From Anabaena sp. UHCC 0187 (GTDB lineage Bacteria > Cyanobacteriota > Cyanobacteriia > Cyanobacteriales > Nostocaceae), in the NCBI RefSeq assembly GCF_009712035.1, contig NZ_VILB01000010.1, forward strand, positions 104,859 through 168,858: a DNA stretch of 64,000 nucleotides, read 5' to 3'. The stretch's first letter is position 1. Every line of letters starts with the position of its first letter. Of the stretch, positions 8,640-16,425 are shown one piece after another. Below the pieces are notes generated by a model. That model did no database searches. It was given only the letters and a program-made list of their open reading frames with translations, and had not been told where the DNA came from. The position numbers and the translations under genes are program-made.

Positions 8640-9359
8640 ATGGCTTCTGGTTTAAAATCTTCAACTCTAGAACTCCTTAAACGCTTTAATCGAGCGTTCC
8701 CCCAATTCTATGAGCAATTTGTTAGCAGTGAGATTCAACTGCAAAATTTACGTCTGGCATACCGTCTTTATAAAACCAGACGGGCTGTAATCGAGATGAA
8801 GTCAGAAGGGAGCAAAAGCGCCCTGCATTTTGCCTACCGCAATCAATCTTTCCTTCTGAGCGATATTTTTGGTGTCCTGGCAGCTTATGGTTTAACTATT
8901 CACGGTCTGAGTTTATACGGTCAAATTCGACCACCGATGCTAGTTTTTATTAAATTACTGGTATCTCGTGGTAGTAAAGCACTGACTGAAAAAACCGCTG
9001 ATAATGTTTGCCGTGCTATTCGTGAAGCATTAGGAGGCAGATTTGAAGTAGAAGAAATGCTGGCGGTAGAATTTAATCTTGATGCTGGTTTAGAGCAGGT
9101 ACAAACCGACTTCTATGTTGATCCTGTCTTTCATCTTCCCGCTTTAGTCATTGAAGCTGATAATCAACCCGGATTATTTTACAAAGTCATGTACGCTATC
9201 TGGCAAGAAGACCTACTGGTAGTTAACGCCAATTTACTGGTGTGGCGCGGACGCACTCGGCTAATTCTCTACTTACTCGGTCCAAATGAAAGTCTAATTC
9301 CTGAATATCTGGGTCACAGAATTGCGGAAGGAGTTAAAAATAGGTTACTTGGTCAATAG
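8640..9359 (+). CDS. ACT-domain protein (GlnD C-terminal-like)
   Basis: The 239-residue protein is a cyanobacterial ACT-domain protein. Two ACT-like segments can be seen: about 60-110 (FLLSDIFGVLAAYGLTIHGLSLYG) and about 165-225 (PALVIEADNQPGLFYKVMYAIWQEDLLVVNANL), the second having the NQPGLFYK motif of amino-acid-sensing ACT domains like those at the C-terminus of GlnD. No nucleotidyltransferase or HD domain is attached, so a sensory or regulatory role is likelier than catalysis. ATG 8640 is used; CCCCCAAC just upstream gives no clear Shine-Dalgarno. The alpha/beta hydrolase follows about 90 bp downstream on the same strand. Confidence 0.75.
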   Translation: MASGLKSSTLELLKRFNRAFPQFYEQFVSSEIQLQNLRLAYRLYKTRRAVIEMKSEGSKSALHFAYRNQSFLLSDIFGVLAAYGLTIHGLSLYGQIRPPMLVFIKLLVSRGSKALTEKTADNVCRAIREALGGRFEVEEMLAVEFNLDAGLEQVQTDFYVDPVFHLPALVIEADNQPGLFYKVMYAIWQEDLLVVNANLLVWRGRTRLILYLLGPNESLIPEYLGHRIAEGVKNRLLGQ

Positions 9360-9449
9360 AATTAGCTAATTCAAAATTCAAAATTTTTGAGTTATTCGTT
9401 CTCTGTTTGTATTGAGTCGCACCCATTTTTAAGGGGACGATATTTAACT

Positions 9450-10340
9450 ATGGCAACAATAGAAATCTTAGGCGTTCCACATACTTATGAGCTAACCGCT
9501 CCTACATCATGCCCCCATACTTTAGTATTTATCCACGGTTGGCTGAATAGCCGTGTATACTGGCAACCTGTGATTTCTCGTCTATCAGTAGATTTGCAGT
9601 GTTTATCTTATGATTTACGAGGCTTTGGTGAATCACAGTCCCAGGTAACATCAGATATAGAACTGACTTCCACAGACTCTAGTATGGTTAGTTCGTCCTT
9701 GGATTCTCTATATTCTCCATCTGCTTATGCTCAGGATTTAGCTGTTCTTCTCCAACACTTGAATATTTCTAGTGCTTGGTTAATAGGTCATTCTTTAGGT
9801 GGCACTATTGCTTTATGGACAGCGACTCAATTACCTGATTGTGTTCAAGGTGCAATTTGTATTAATGCCGGTGGTGGGATTTATCTCAAAGAAGCATTTG
9901 AGCAATTCCGTGCCGCAGGGCAGAAATTTTTACAAGTCCGTCCCCGTTGGCTTTCCCAAATGCCTTGGATTGATTTGTTGTTTACCAAAGCTAGTGTATT
10001 GCATCCTTTAGAGCGATATTGGGCGCGTCAACGACTAATTGATTTTATTGTCGCTGATCCCGAAGCTGCTTTGGGAACTCTTTTTGAATCCACTACGGAA
10101 GCAGAAATTAACTGTTTACCTGAATTAGTATCTAAATTAAAGCAGCCAGTGTATTTTTTAGCTGGTGCTGACGATAAGGTAATGGAACCCAAATATATCC
10201 GCCATTTAGCGAGTTTTCATTGGCTTTTTCAATCCGTTGGCAACAATGTGATTGAAATTCCTGATTGTGGGCATCTGGCTATGTTAGAGCAACCAGAAGC
10301 CGTAGCTGAACATATTCGGTCATTAGTTATTGGTCATTAG
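9450..10340 (+). CDS. Alpha/beta hydrolase
   Basis: The 296-residue protein has the alpha/beta-hydrolase layout: an oxyanion-region HG in LVFIHGWLNSRVYW, the nucleophile elbow GHSLGG (catalytic Ser), the acid Asp in LAGADDKVM and the catalytic His in IPDCGHLAMLEQPE. ATG 9450 is preferred to the upstream TTG in the same frame because it has AAGGGGA 12 bases before it and starts cleanly at MATIEILGVPHTY. The substrate is unknown; the family spans esterases, lipases and C-C hydrolases. It ends in short tandem repeats and converges with tsaD. Confidence 0.85.
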   Translation: MATIEILGVPHTYELTAPTSCPHTLVFIHGWLNSRVYWQPVISRLSVDLQCLSYDLRGFGESQSQVTSDIELTSTDSSMVSSSLDSLYSPSAYAQDLAVLLQHLNISSAWLIGHSLGGTIALWTATQLPDCVQGAICINAGGGIYLKEAFEQFRAAGQKFLQVRPRWLSQMPWIDLLFTKASVLHPLERYWARQRLIDFIVADPEAALGTLFESTTEAEINCLPELVSKLKQPVYFLAGADDKVMEPKYIRHLASFHWLFQSVGNNVIEIPDCGHLAMLEQPEAVAEHIRSLVIGH

Positions 10341-10375
10341 TTATTGGTCATTAGTCATTAGTCATTAGTTATTGA
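10318..10375. repeat. Short tandem repeats of TTAGTCATTAG type
   Basis: Overlapping units of ATTAGTTATTGGTC and ATTAGTCATT run from the last codons of the hydrolase into the spacer. The same family recurs at 34966-34986 and, as GTCAGTGGTCAGTAG units, at 24882-24926. Confidence 0.7.
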
Positions 10376-10416
10376 GAAAATTCTTCTTTCTTTCTCCTGA
10401 CTCGGCGACTCCTGAA

Positions 10417-11460
10417 CTAATTTTCGTACAACTGCATAACTTGGTTCAGTGAGAGCCGGGAATGGACTCCTAAAGTGAGAGGTGATGTTCTACCAAGTGA
10501 TAGGTGTTCGGCGGCTGCACAGCCAATCATGGCGGCGTTGTCGGTGCAAAATTTTAACGGGGGAAATAGAACCCGCAAGTTATGTTTGCTGGCTGCTGCT
10601 TGTAAATGCTTTCTCAGTCCACTATTAGCAGCTACGCCACCACCTACAGTAATGGTATCTAGTCCATAATTACGAGCGCAGGCGATCGCTCTTTTGGTCA
10701 GCGATCGCGCTATGGTATCCTGAAAACTAGCCACAACATCAGCTATTGGTACTTCTTTACCTTCTTTCTCCAACTGCTGCACTAAACGTAATACCGCTGT
10801 CTTTAATCCGCTAAAACTACAATCGTAGGGATGATAACCCCCACCTGGTAAAGAAATTTTTCCTTCCGGTAATGCAAAAGCTTGGGGATTACCTGTTTGT
10901 GCCAGTTTGTCAATTATTGGCCCACCGGGATAACCCAGTTTTAACAACCGTGCTACCTTGTCAAAAGCCTCACCCGCCGCATCATCACGGGTTTCTCCCA
11001 GGGTTTCGTAAATACCATAATCCTTAACATAAATCAAGCTTGTATGACCGCCGGAAACAAGTAAGCTAAGAAAGGGAGGATTTAAACTTGGCTCGCTCAA
11101 GTAAGTCGCGTAAATATGACCTTCCAGGTGATGCACTCCCAAAAAAGGCAAATCATGGACAATTGCCAGGGTTTTGGCAGCCGTTAAGCCCACCAGCAAC
11201 GCCCCCACAAGTCCAGGCGCACAAGTGGCAGCTATCCCATCAATCTGACCCCAATCTAGACCACTAGACTCCATCGCTTGCTCTATTTCATAATTCAGCG
11301 TTTCCAAATGCTGACGTGAGGCCACTTCTGGTACTACCCCACCATATTGTTGATGAACAGAAATTTGTGAAGCAACAATACTGCTACACACTTCACGATT
11401 CTTAATAATTGCAACAGCAGTCTCATCACAACTGGTTTCAATGGCTAAAACGGTTGTCAT
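10417..11460 (-). CDS. tsaD: tRNA N6-adenosine threonylcarbamoyltransferase TsaD
   Basis: TsaD transfers the threonylcarbamoyl group to A37 of ANN-decoding tRNAs, working with TsaB and TsaE in the cytoplasm. The 347-residue length is standard. Visible signatures are the N-terminal [11 protein letters not shown], the metal-binding HLEGH (H111 and H115), [21 protein letters not shown] and the C-terminal [14 protein letters not shown] at 11460 is the conserved start. It converges with the alpha/beta hydrolase and is separated from divergent psaF by a repeat-rich spacer; no co-transcribed partner is visible. Confidence 0.96.
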   Translation of the reverse strand: MTTVLAIETSCDETAVAIIKNREVCSSIVASQISVHQQYGGVVPEVASRQHLETLNYEIEQAMESSGLDWGQIDGIAATCAPGLVGALLVGLTAAKTLAIVHDLPFLGVHHLEGHIYATYLSEPSLNPPFLSLLVSGGHTSLIYVKDYGIYETLGETRDDAAGEAFDKVARLLKLGYPGGPIIDKLAQTGNPQAFALPEGKISLPGGGYHPYDCSFSGLKTAVLRLVQQLEKEGKEVPIADVVASFQDTIARSLTKRAIACARNYGLDTITVGGGVAANSGLRKHLQAAASKHNLRVLFPPLKFCTDNAAMIGCAAAEHLSLGRTSPLTLGVHSRLSLNQVMQLYEN

Positions 11461-11511
11461 AGAATTGGTAATTGGTAATTGCTAATGGGCAACATACATT
11501 CTCTCATACCT

Positions 11512-11590
11512 CCCCTGCTCCCTGCTCCCTGCCCCCTGCCCCCTGCCCTCTGCTCCCCGCTCCCTGCCCCCTGCTCCCTGCCCCCTGCTT
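11512..11590. repeat. CCCTGCTCCCTGC tandem repeats in the tsaD-psaF spacer
   Basis: About eleven degenerate copies of the heptamer CCCTGCT/CCCTGCC are lined up in tandem. This is the same class of short tandem repeat seen elsewhere in the window. The psaF promoter must lie in the 160 bp that follow. Confidence 0.75.
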
Positions 11591-11752
11591 CCCTATCTTT
11601 TGATTGAGAAGCTTTAACTTTTGTTGACTTAAACTTTACTCAGTCCCCAGCCAAGAGTATGATAACTTCCTAGTTATCTAAAATAAAGACTGTACAAGCC
11701 GCTTCGTTTTGTACAAGAAACTTCTCGTTTTGTAATAAAAGGAAACAACTCC

Positions 11753-12247
11753 ATGAGACGATTGTTTGCTTTGCTTTTGGCGATTACTCTTTGGTTCAAT
11801 TTTGCTCCTGAAGCTAAAGCATTAGGCGCAAACCTTGTCCCTTGTAAAGACTCTCCCGCCTTTCAAGAGCTAGCACGAAATGCCCGTAACACCACCCCTG
11901 ACCCTGAATCAGGTAAAAAGCGGTTTGAGCGTTATTCCCAGGCACTCTGTGGACCAGAAGGTTATCCTCACTTGATTGTAGATGGCCGTCTTGATCATGC
12001 TGGTGATTTTTTAATCCCTAGTATTCTCTTCCTCTACATTGCTGGTTGGATTGGTTGGGTAGGCCGTGCTTATCTCCAAGCAATCCAAAAAGGAGCAAAT
12101 GCCGAGCAAAAAGAAATCCAAATTGATTTGGGTATTGCTCTACCTATCATCACCTCCGGTTTTGCTTGGCCAGCAGCAGCAATCAAAGAATTGCTCTCTG
12201 GGGAGTTAACAGCGAAGGATTCAGAAATTACCGTTTCACCACGTTAA
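11753..12247 (+). CDS. psaF: Photosystem I reaction centre subunit III (PsaF)
   Basis: PsaF is the luminal/membrane subunit of photosystem I on the side where plastocyanin or cytochrome c6 docks. The 164-residue precursor has a signal peptide ([15 protein letters not shown] then AKA, cleavage probably before LGANLVPC). The mature part has the conserved [33 protein letters not shown] and the transmembrane segment [29 protein letters not shown] 10 bases upstream of ATG 11753 is a good ribosome site. psaJ follows after 39 bp with its own GGAG, so the two are surely co-transcribed. Confidence 0.97.
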   Translation: MRRLFALLLAITLWFNFAPEAKALGANLVPCKDSPAFQELARNARNTTPDPESGKKRFERYSQALCGPEGYPHLIVDGRLDHAGDFLIPSILFLYIAGWIGWVGRAYLQAIQKGANAEQKEIQIDLGIALPIITSGFAWPAAAIKELLSGELTAKDSEITVSPR

Positions 12248-12286
12248 TTCATTTGTTGTCACTCACTTATTCTGGAGACTAAATTC

Positions 12287-12433
12287 ATGGCTGAAAAAGG
12301 TAACGAAACCAACTACTTGATTACATTCATTTCCACTGCTCCCGTTGCAGCTACCATTTGGTTGACAATCACAGCCGGGATTTTGATTGAATTTAATCGC
12401 TTCTTCCCTGACCTCCTTTTCCACCCACTATAG
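12287..12433 (+). CDS. psaJ: Photosystem I reaction centre subunit IX (PsaJ)
   Basis: This 48-residue gene encodes a one-helix hydrophobic PSI subunit that packs beside PsaF. Translation gives [12 protein letters not shown], a single membrane helix containing [20 protein letters not shown] and the tail [13 protein letters not shown], all diagnostic of PsaJ. ATG 12287 has CTGGAGAC 10 bases upstream. It lies 39 bp downstream of psaF and is followed by a hairpin with a T run that probably ends the psaFJ transcript. Confidence 0.96.
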   Translation: MAEKGNETNYLITFISTAPVAATIWLTITAGILIEFNRFFPDLLFHPL

Positions 12434-12649
12434 GTTGAAAATCCGGTTCAGAAAAGCTAAGTAAATTAGCTTTTGCTTGTAGATTGTCTAATTAAGTTAT
12501 CAAACCTAGTACCGCAAGGCGGAAGTCAAAAGTCAAAAGTCAAAAGCAATATAGAATCAGCTTTTGAACGATTGAAAATGGTTCATTAACTTACGCCGCA
12601 GTGGACTAGTTAGGTGAAAATATCACTCAAATTAGCAATCTTCACTAAT
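12434..12649. other. psaJ-psaL spacer with AAGTCAAAAGTC repeat
   Basis: Bases 12506-12546 carry a dispersed element starting TACCGCAAGGCGGAAG followed by tandem AAGTCAA units. The related inverted version (TTTTTAATT repeats then CCGCCCTGCGGTAC) sits at 37920-37970. No gene is seen. Confidence 0.6.
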
Positions 12650-12697
12650 GTATGAAACTCGTCATGTTGTCTACTGTTTGCGGGTTTCATACTTTTC
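12650..12697 (+). terminator. Probable terminator of psaFJ
   Basis: GTATGAAACTCG at 12650-12661 pairs with CGGGTTTCATAC at 12681-12692 (12 pairs, one G-U) across a 19-nt loop, followed by TTTTC. The large loop is unusual; the element could instead regulate psaL, which begins 72 bp later. Confidence 0.6.
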
Positions 12698-12698
12698 T

Positions 12699-12751
12699 AA
12701 ATTAGAAAGTGGCAAAATTAATTTTCATTAAAAATGCCATCTTTCTAATTT
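12699..12751 (+). promoter_or_regulatory. Long hairpin in the psaL leader
   Basis: AAATTAGAAAGTGGC (12699-12713) is the inverse complement of GCCA-CTTTCTAATTT (12736-12751, one bulged T), a 15-pair stem closing a 22-nt AT-rich loop. It ends 17 bases before the ancestral psaL start codon at 12769, so it could control stability or translation of the psaL mRNA. Confidence 0.5.
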
Positions 12752-12768
12752 AAAAGCGAGCAAACAAC

Positions 12769-13292
12769 ATGACTCAAGCAGTAAGCTCATCAAAAACCCA
12801 CCTAGTGATTCAAGGGATCGAAAAATAGTTATGGCAGTAGCAGCACGTGATCCACAAAGAGGCGATCTAGAAACCCCCATCAATTCCGCTCCTTTGGTGA
12901 AGTGGTTTATCAGCAACTTACCAGCTTATCGCCCCGGTCTAAATCCCTTTAGACGCGGTTTGGAAGTTGGTATGGCTCATGGTTATTTACTATTTGGACC
13001 TTTCCATAGATTAGGCCCTTTACGCAATGCCCCCAATGCTACCTTAGCTGGTTTGTTGGGTAGTATTGGGTTGGTTGTCATTTTGACAGCTTGCCTATCC
13101 TTATATGCCAACAGCAATCCTGATAAGGCTCTTGCTAGTATTGCTGTCCCCAATCCTCCAGTTGATGCTTTTAACTCTAAGGAAAGCTGGAATAATTTTG
13201 CCAGTGCTTTCTTAATTGGTGGTATCGGTGGCGCAGTAGTCGCTTTTTTCTTGACAGTTAATTCTGGATTAATCCAAGGTTTATTGGGTTAA
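12769..13292 (+). CDS. psaL: Photosystem I subunit XI (PsaL), apparent 1-nt frameshift near the 5' end
   Basis: PsaL holds the PSI trimer or tetramer together. The continuous frame is 12831-13292 (153 residues) and contains the conserved NLPAYRPGLNPFRRGLEVGMAHGY, three membrane helices and the ending SGLIQGLLG. The true start is most likely ATG 12769: that frame reads MTQAVSSSK, then switches; one extra A in the A5 run at 12792-12796 would restore SSKNPPSDSRDRKIVMAVAARD and fuse it to the main frame, giving about 174 residues, the normal size. As written, frame 12769 stops at a TAG at 12826. Either the base is missing in the assembly, or the gene starts at ATG 12831 without its N-terminal stromal segment. 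An essential-looking PSI gene makes a sequence error plausible. Confidence 0.9.
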
Positions 13293-13444
13293 TTTGATTC
13301 TTGGTAATGGGTAATAGTTGCTAATTTGGGCTATTACCTATTATCGAGAGAAGTATATTAAAAAATAGATAATTATAATTTTACAAAAAACTAAGTTATA
13401 AAATACGGTTCTTCGGTTATTTTTATGGAAAACCTGGTTCAAAA

Positions 13445-14821
13445 TCATTGAAAGCCTTGGTATGGTGTTGCAAGGGAAGCGAAGATGGGAAATTGGAATA
13501 TTTTGGTCAATTTATCACGGGGAAAAGATCACCCACTTCTAGCAGCAGCTTATACTTTGCCATTTGAAGATGCACAGGGACAATTTCAAGGGGTACTTGT
13601 TTCTGGTCTAAATCTAACTCAGTTTGGAGACTTTCTTCAAAATTTAAAAATTGGGAATACAGGACAAGCATTTTCGATAGATCAACAAGGACAAATGATC
13701 GCCAATTCTATTAACGAAGTCCCATTTATAACTACCGCTAAAAGTGAATTATCTCAAAATGTTAATGCTAGTTCCCGCCGCTTAAAAGCAACAGCTAGTA
13801 AAAATAAAGTTATTAGATCAACATCCCAATATTTAACAGATAACTTTAAGCTAGAAGATATTAAAAACATTCAAAAACTTAATTTGTCAGTTGATGGTCA
13901 GAACTATTTTGTGCAGGTTTTTCCAGTGAGCCAACAAAATTTAAACTTCCTAACAGTTATTGTCATTCCTGAATCTGACTTCATGGAACATATTCAGGAA
14001 AATGCGCGTTTGACAATTGTATTCTGTGGTCTCACCCTGATTGTTGCCATAATAATTGGTATTCTCACTGCTCGTTGGATTACTATTCCTATTTTAGAAT
14101 TAAGTCGTTTTAGTCAGGCTTTAGCACTAGGAGAATGGCAAAATTCTGATATAGAAAATGATTTATTAGAAACTAAAAATATTACAGAAATATCAACTCT
14201 GGCTAATTCATTTAATTTGATGGCACAACAGTTACAAGAATCTTTTCAAACATTAGAAAATCGAGTAAAAGAACGCACATCAGAATTAGTTATTGCCAAG
14301 GAAAAGGCGGAAGTTGCCAATCAAGCTAAAAGTTCATTCATTGCGAATATGAGTCATGAATTGCGGAGTCCCCTCAATGCAATTATTGGTTTTTCTCAGT
14401 TAATGTTACGCACGAAAAATTTGCCTTTAGAACAATATGACAATGCGGGAATTATTCAAAGAAGTGGTGAGTATTTATTAACCTTAATTAATAATGTTCT
14501 TGATGCCCAACCGATTTAGTGGCACGTTATGGTGGTGAAGAATTTGCCATAATTCTACCAAATACGGACAGTGAAGGCGCGTTAATTATTGCTGATTCCA
14601 TTAGAGAAGCGATTCCTACGGAGCGCTTCGCTATCTCCAATCTTGCTATTCCTCACCGAAATTCTGATGTCAGCAGTAGCGTTACCTTGAGTATGGGAAT
14701 TGCCTGTGAAATTCCCACAGGAGAGCAAAGTTTAGAAAACTTAATATCCCAGGCTGACAAAGCTCTTTATTCTGCAAAGAATCAGGGACGGAATCAGGCG
14801 GTAGCGTCTCGAAAGAGATAG
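13445..14821 (+). pseudogene. Decayed Cache-HAMP-histidine kinase / GGDEF remnant
   Basis: Two frames form one broken signalling gene. 13485-14519 encodes the end of a Cache sensor ([32 protein letters not shown]), a membrane helix, a HAMP segment and the HisKA box [25 protein letters not shown], then stops after LINNVLD. Immediately after, in another frame, [20 protein letters not shown] begins the second half of a GGDEF diguanylate cyclase, running to 14821. The HATPase, any receiver domain and the first half of the GGDEF domain are missing, so a large internal deletion fused the ends. Just upstream (near 13480-13515) Cache-like residues WSIYHG occur in a different frame, showing a second lesion. 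A 21-bp dispersed repeat is inserted in the GGDEF part near 14614. No functional protein is expected. Confidence 0.8.
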
Positions 14822-14857
14822 CACGACCTAGGAATCGCCTATAAAGTTTAATTGTCT

Positions 14858-15469
14858 TTATACAGGAGACTCTGAACCAAAAATAGCTTTTTCAATTTCA
14901 TTTAAAGCTTCCTCAAAATCATCATTGATAATTTTTATATCAAATTCATTAGCAGCGGCAACTTCCTCTTCAGCACGTTGCAAACGACGAGTGATAGCTT
15001 CTTCAGAATCTTGTCCCCGTTCACGGATCCGTTTTTCTAATTCTGAAAACGAAGGTGGCAAAATAAAAATACTCAGGGCGCTAGGAAAAGTATTACGGAT
15101 TTGTCTTGCTCCTTCTAGTTCAATTTCTAGCACCACCAACTTACCAGACTGAATCTGGTTAAGGACAGCTTCACGGGGTGTACCATAAAAATTCCCAGCA
15201 AATTCTGCCCATTCCAAAAATTCACCTTGAGTAACTAATTGTTCAAACTTACTCCGGCTGATAAAGTCATAGTTTTTACCATTGATTTCTCCCGGACGAG
15301 GAGAACGAGTTGTTGCAGATACTGAATAATGCAATTCTGGATAACGCTGGAGAATTGCATTCATTAAAGTACCTTTGCCAACTCCACTCGGACCTGTTAA
15401 AACAATTAGCTTGCCTAGAGGCGGGAATTGTTTCGTATTTGCACCATTATAGATAGGTAAGACTTGCAT
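14858..15469 (-). CDS. gmk: Guanylate kinase
   Basis: Guanylate kinase phosphorylates GMP to GDP in nucleotide recycling. The 203-residue protein has the P-loop GPSGVGKGT at 26-34, the GMP-binding [21 protein letters not shown] and YGTPREAV, and the lid segment [18 protein letters not shown] at 15469 is used; the first 15 residues before [10 protein letters not shown] are a short extension. It lies downstream of remA on the same strand, the usual bacterial pairing, although 265 bp separate them here. Confidence 0.96.
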   Translation of the reverse strand: MQVLPIYNGANTKQFPPLGKLIVLTGPSGVGKGTLMNAILQRYPELHYSVSATTRSPRPGEINGKNYDFISRSKFEQLVTQGEFLEWAEFAGNFYGTPREAVLNQIQSGKLVVLEIELEGARQIRNTFPSALSIFILPPSFSELEKRIRERGQDSEEAITRRLQRAEEEVAAANEFDIKIINDDFEEALNEIEKAIFGSESPV

Positions 15470-15734
15470 TATCCGTTGAATTTGTGAATTAATAAATATA
15501 AATTATTCATTAGTCTTGTTTTAGCTGCTAAAACAACTAATACCATTTTGAACTTGAGATTTGAGATGATCAAATACCTACAGTAGCAGTTTTTCGGCTG
15601 CATCTCTCATCCTCACAATTCCAATTGGCATCAAGACTAAAGAATTTGTAGCACTGGTGACAGAAAACCAGTCTAATTCACATGGTACGGCCGATATGGT
15701 ACAAATAGAGTTGGGTTGATAACTATTCCGACGA
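15470..15734. other. remA-gmk spacer
   Basis: This 265-bp spacer holds a small hairpin (ACTGGT...ACCAGT at 15652-15671) and a direct repeat of ATGGTAC (15680-15703). No gene is recognisable. Such a long gap between remA and gmk suggests that gmk has its own promoter here. Confidence 0.35.
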
Positions 15735-16001
15735 TTAATTATCTACAACATGATGATCACGGGAAATCACAAACCGATTGGCTACGGTTTCTGGCTGAAT
15801 TGCCGAGAGAATAACATGACTAGAATCGGTGATAATCACCGCCCTTGTCCGTCGTCCATAGGTAGCATCAACCAGTTGACCTCTATCCCTAGCATCGGTG
15901 ATAATCCGCTTAATGGGAGCAGATTCTGGACTAACGATGGCAACGACTCTGTTGGCAGAGACGATATTACCAAACCCGATATTGATTAATTGAATTTCCA
16001 T
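15735..16001 (-). CDS. remA: RemA/DUF370 family regulatory protein
   Basis: The 88-residue protein belongs to the DUF370/RemA family; in Bacillus, RemA is a DNA-binding activator of matrix genes, while the cyanobacterial role is not established. The family pattern is clear: [67 protein letters not shown] at 16001 gives MEIQLINIG. Placement before gmk is the conserved genomic context of the family. Confidence 0.88.
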   Translation of the reverse strand: MEIQLINIGFGNIVSANRVVAIVSPESAPIKRIITDARDRGQLVDATYGRRTRAVIITDSSHVILSAIQPETVANRFVISRDHHVVDN

Positions 16002-16425
16002 AAAAAAAATTTCAGCTAAACCAGAAATGAAAAGCTTGTAGTAAACTTATTTCCATGTTATCGCTAAAGAATCGGAGTTACAACGATTTAAACCACGTTA
16101 TCCCCAGTTTTTTCATAACAAATGCTTTTTTTAGCTGTATTATCAATCAAATCTACTAAAAATATTCCTTATGATATACGCAGAATCACATCCATACAAG
16201 CTAGTCACGCTTTCCTTTGAATTTAAAAAAATATAGGTGAAATGAGCTTTTTGAAGGCAAGAATGAATAATTAATGGTACTGCAGTACTATTTGAGGAGT
16301 TAAATAAAGTAAAGCACACACCATTGGCAATTACTATTTTAGACTCAAAGACATCTTTTTTGCAAGATTCAGGAGCAATAACAACGGTAAAACCTGTAGG
16401 GGCATTTTTGAATTGCCCCAAATTA
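16002..16425. other. Gene-free stretch with a REP-like palindrome
   Basis: No convincing gene was found; a minus-strand open frame of about 100 codons overlaps a repeat and resembles nothing. Bases 16397-16420 (TAGGGGCATTTTTGAATTGCCCCA) are a shorter relative of the REP palindromes around the transposase at 6657, about 9 kb away. Confidence 0.6.

Noticed and set aside
8421..8664. Two overlapping minus-strand open frames rich in GDWGLGT
   Set aside because: They are translations of the CCCCAGT heptamer array, which stays open in all frames; no start site or non-repeat homology supports a gene.
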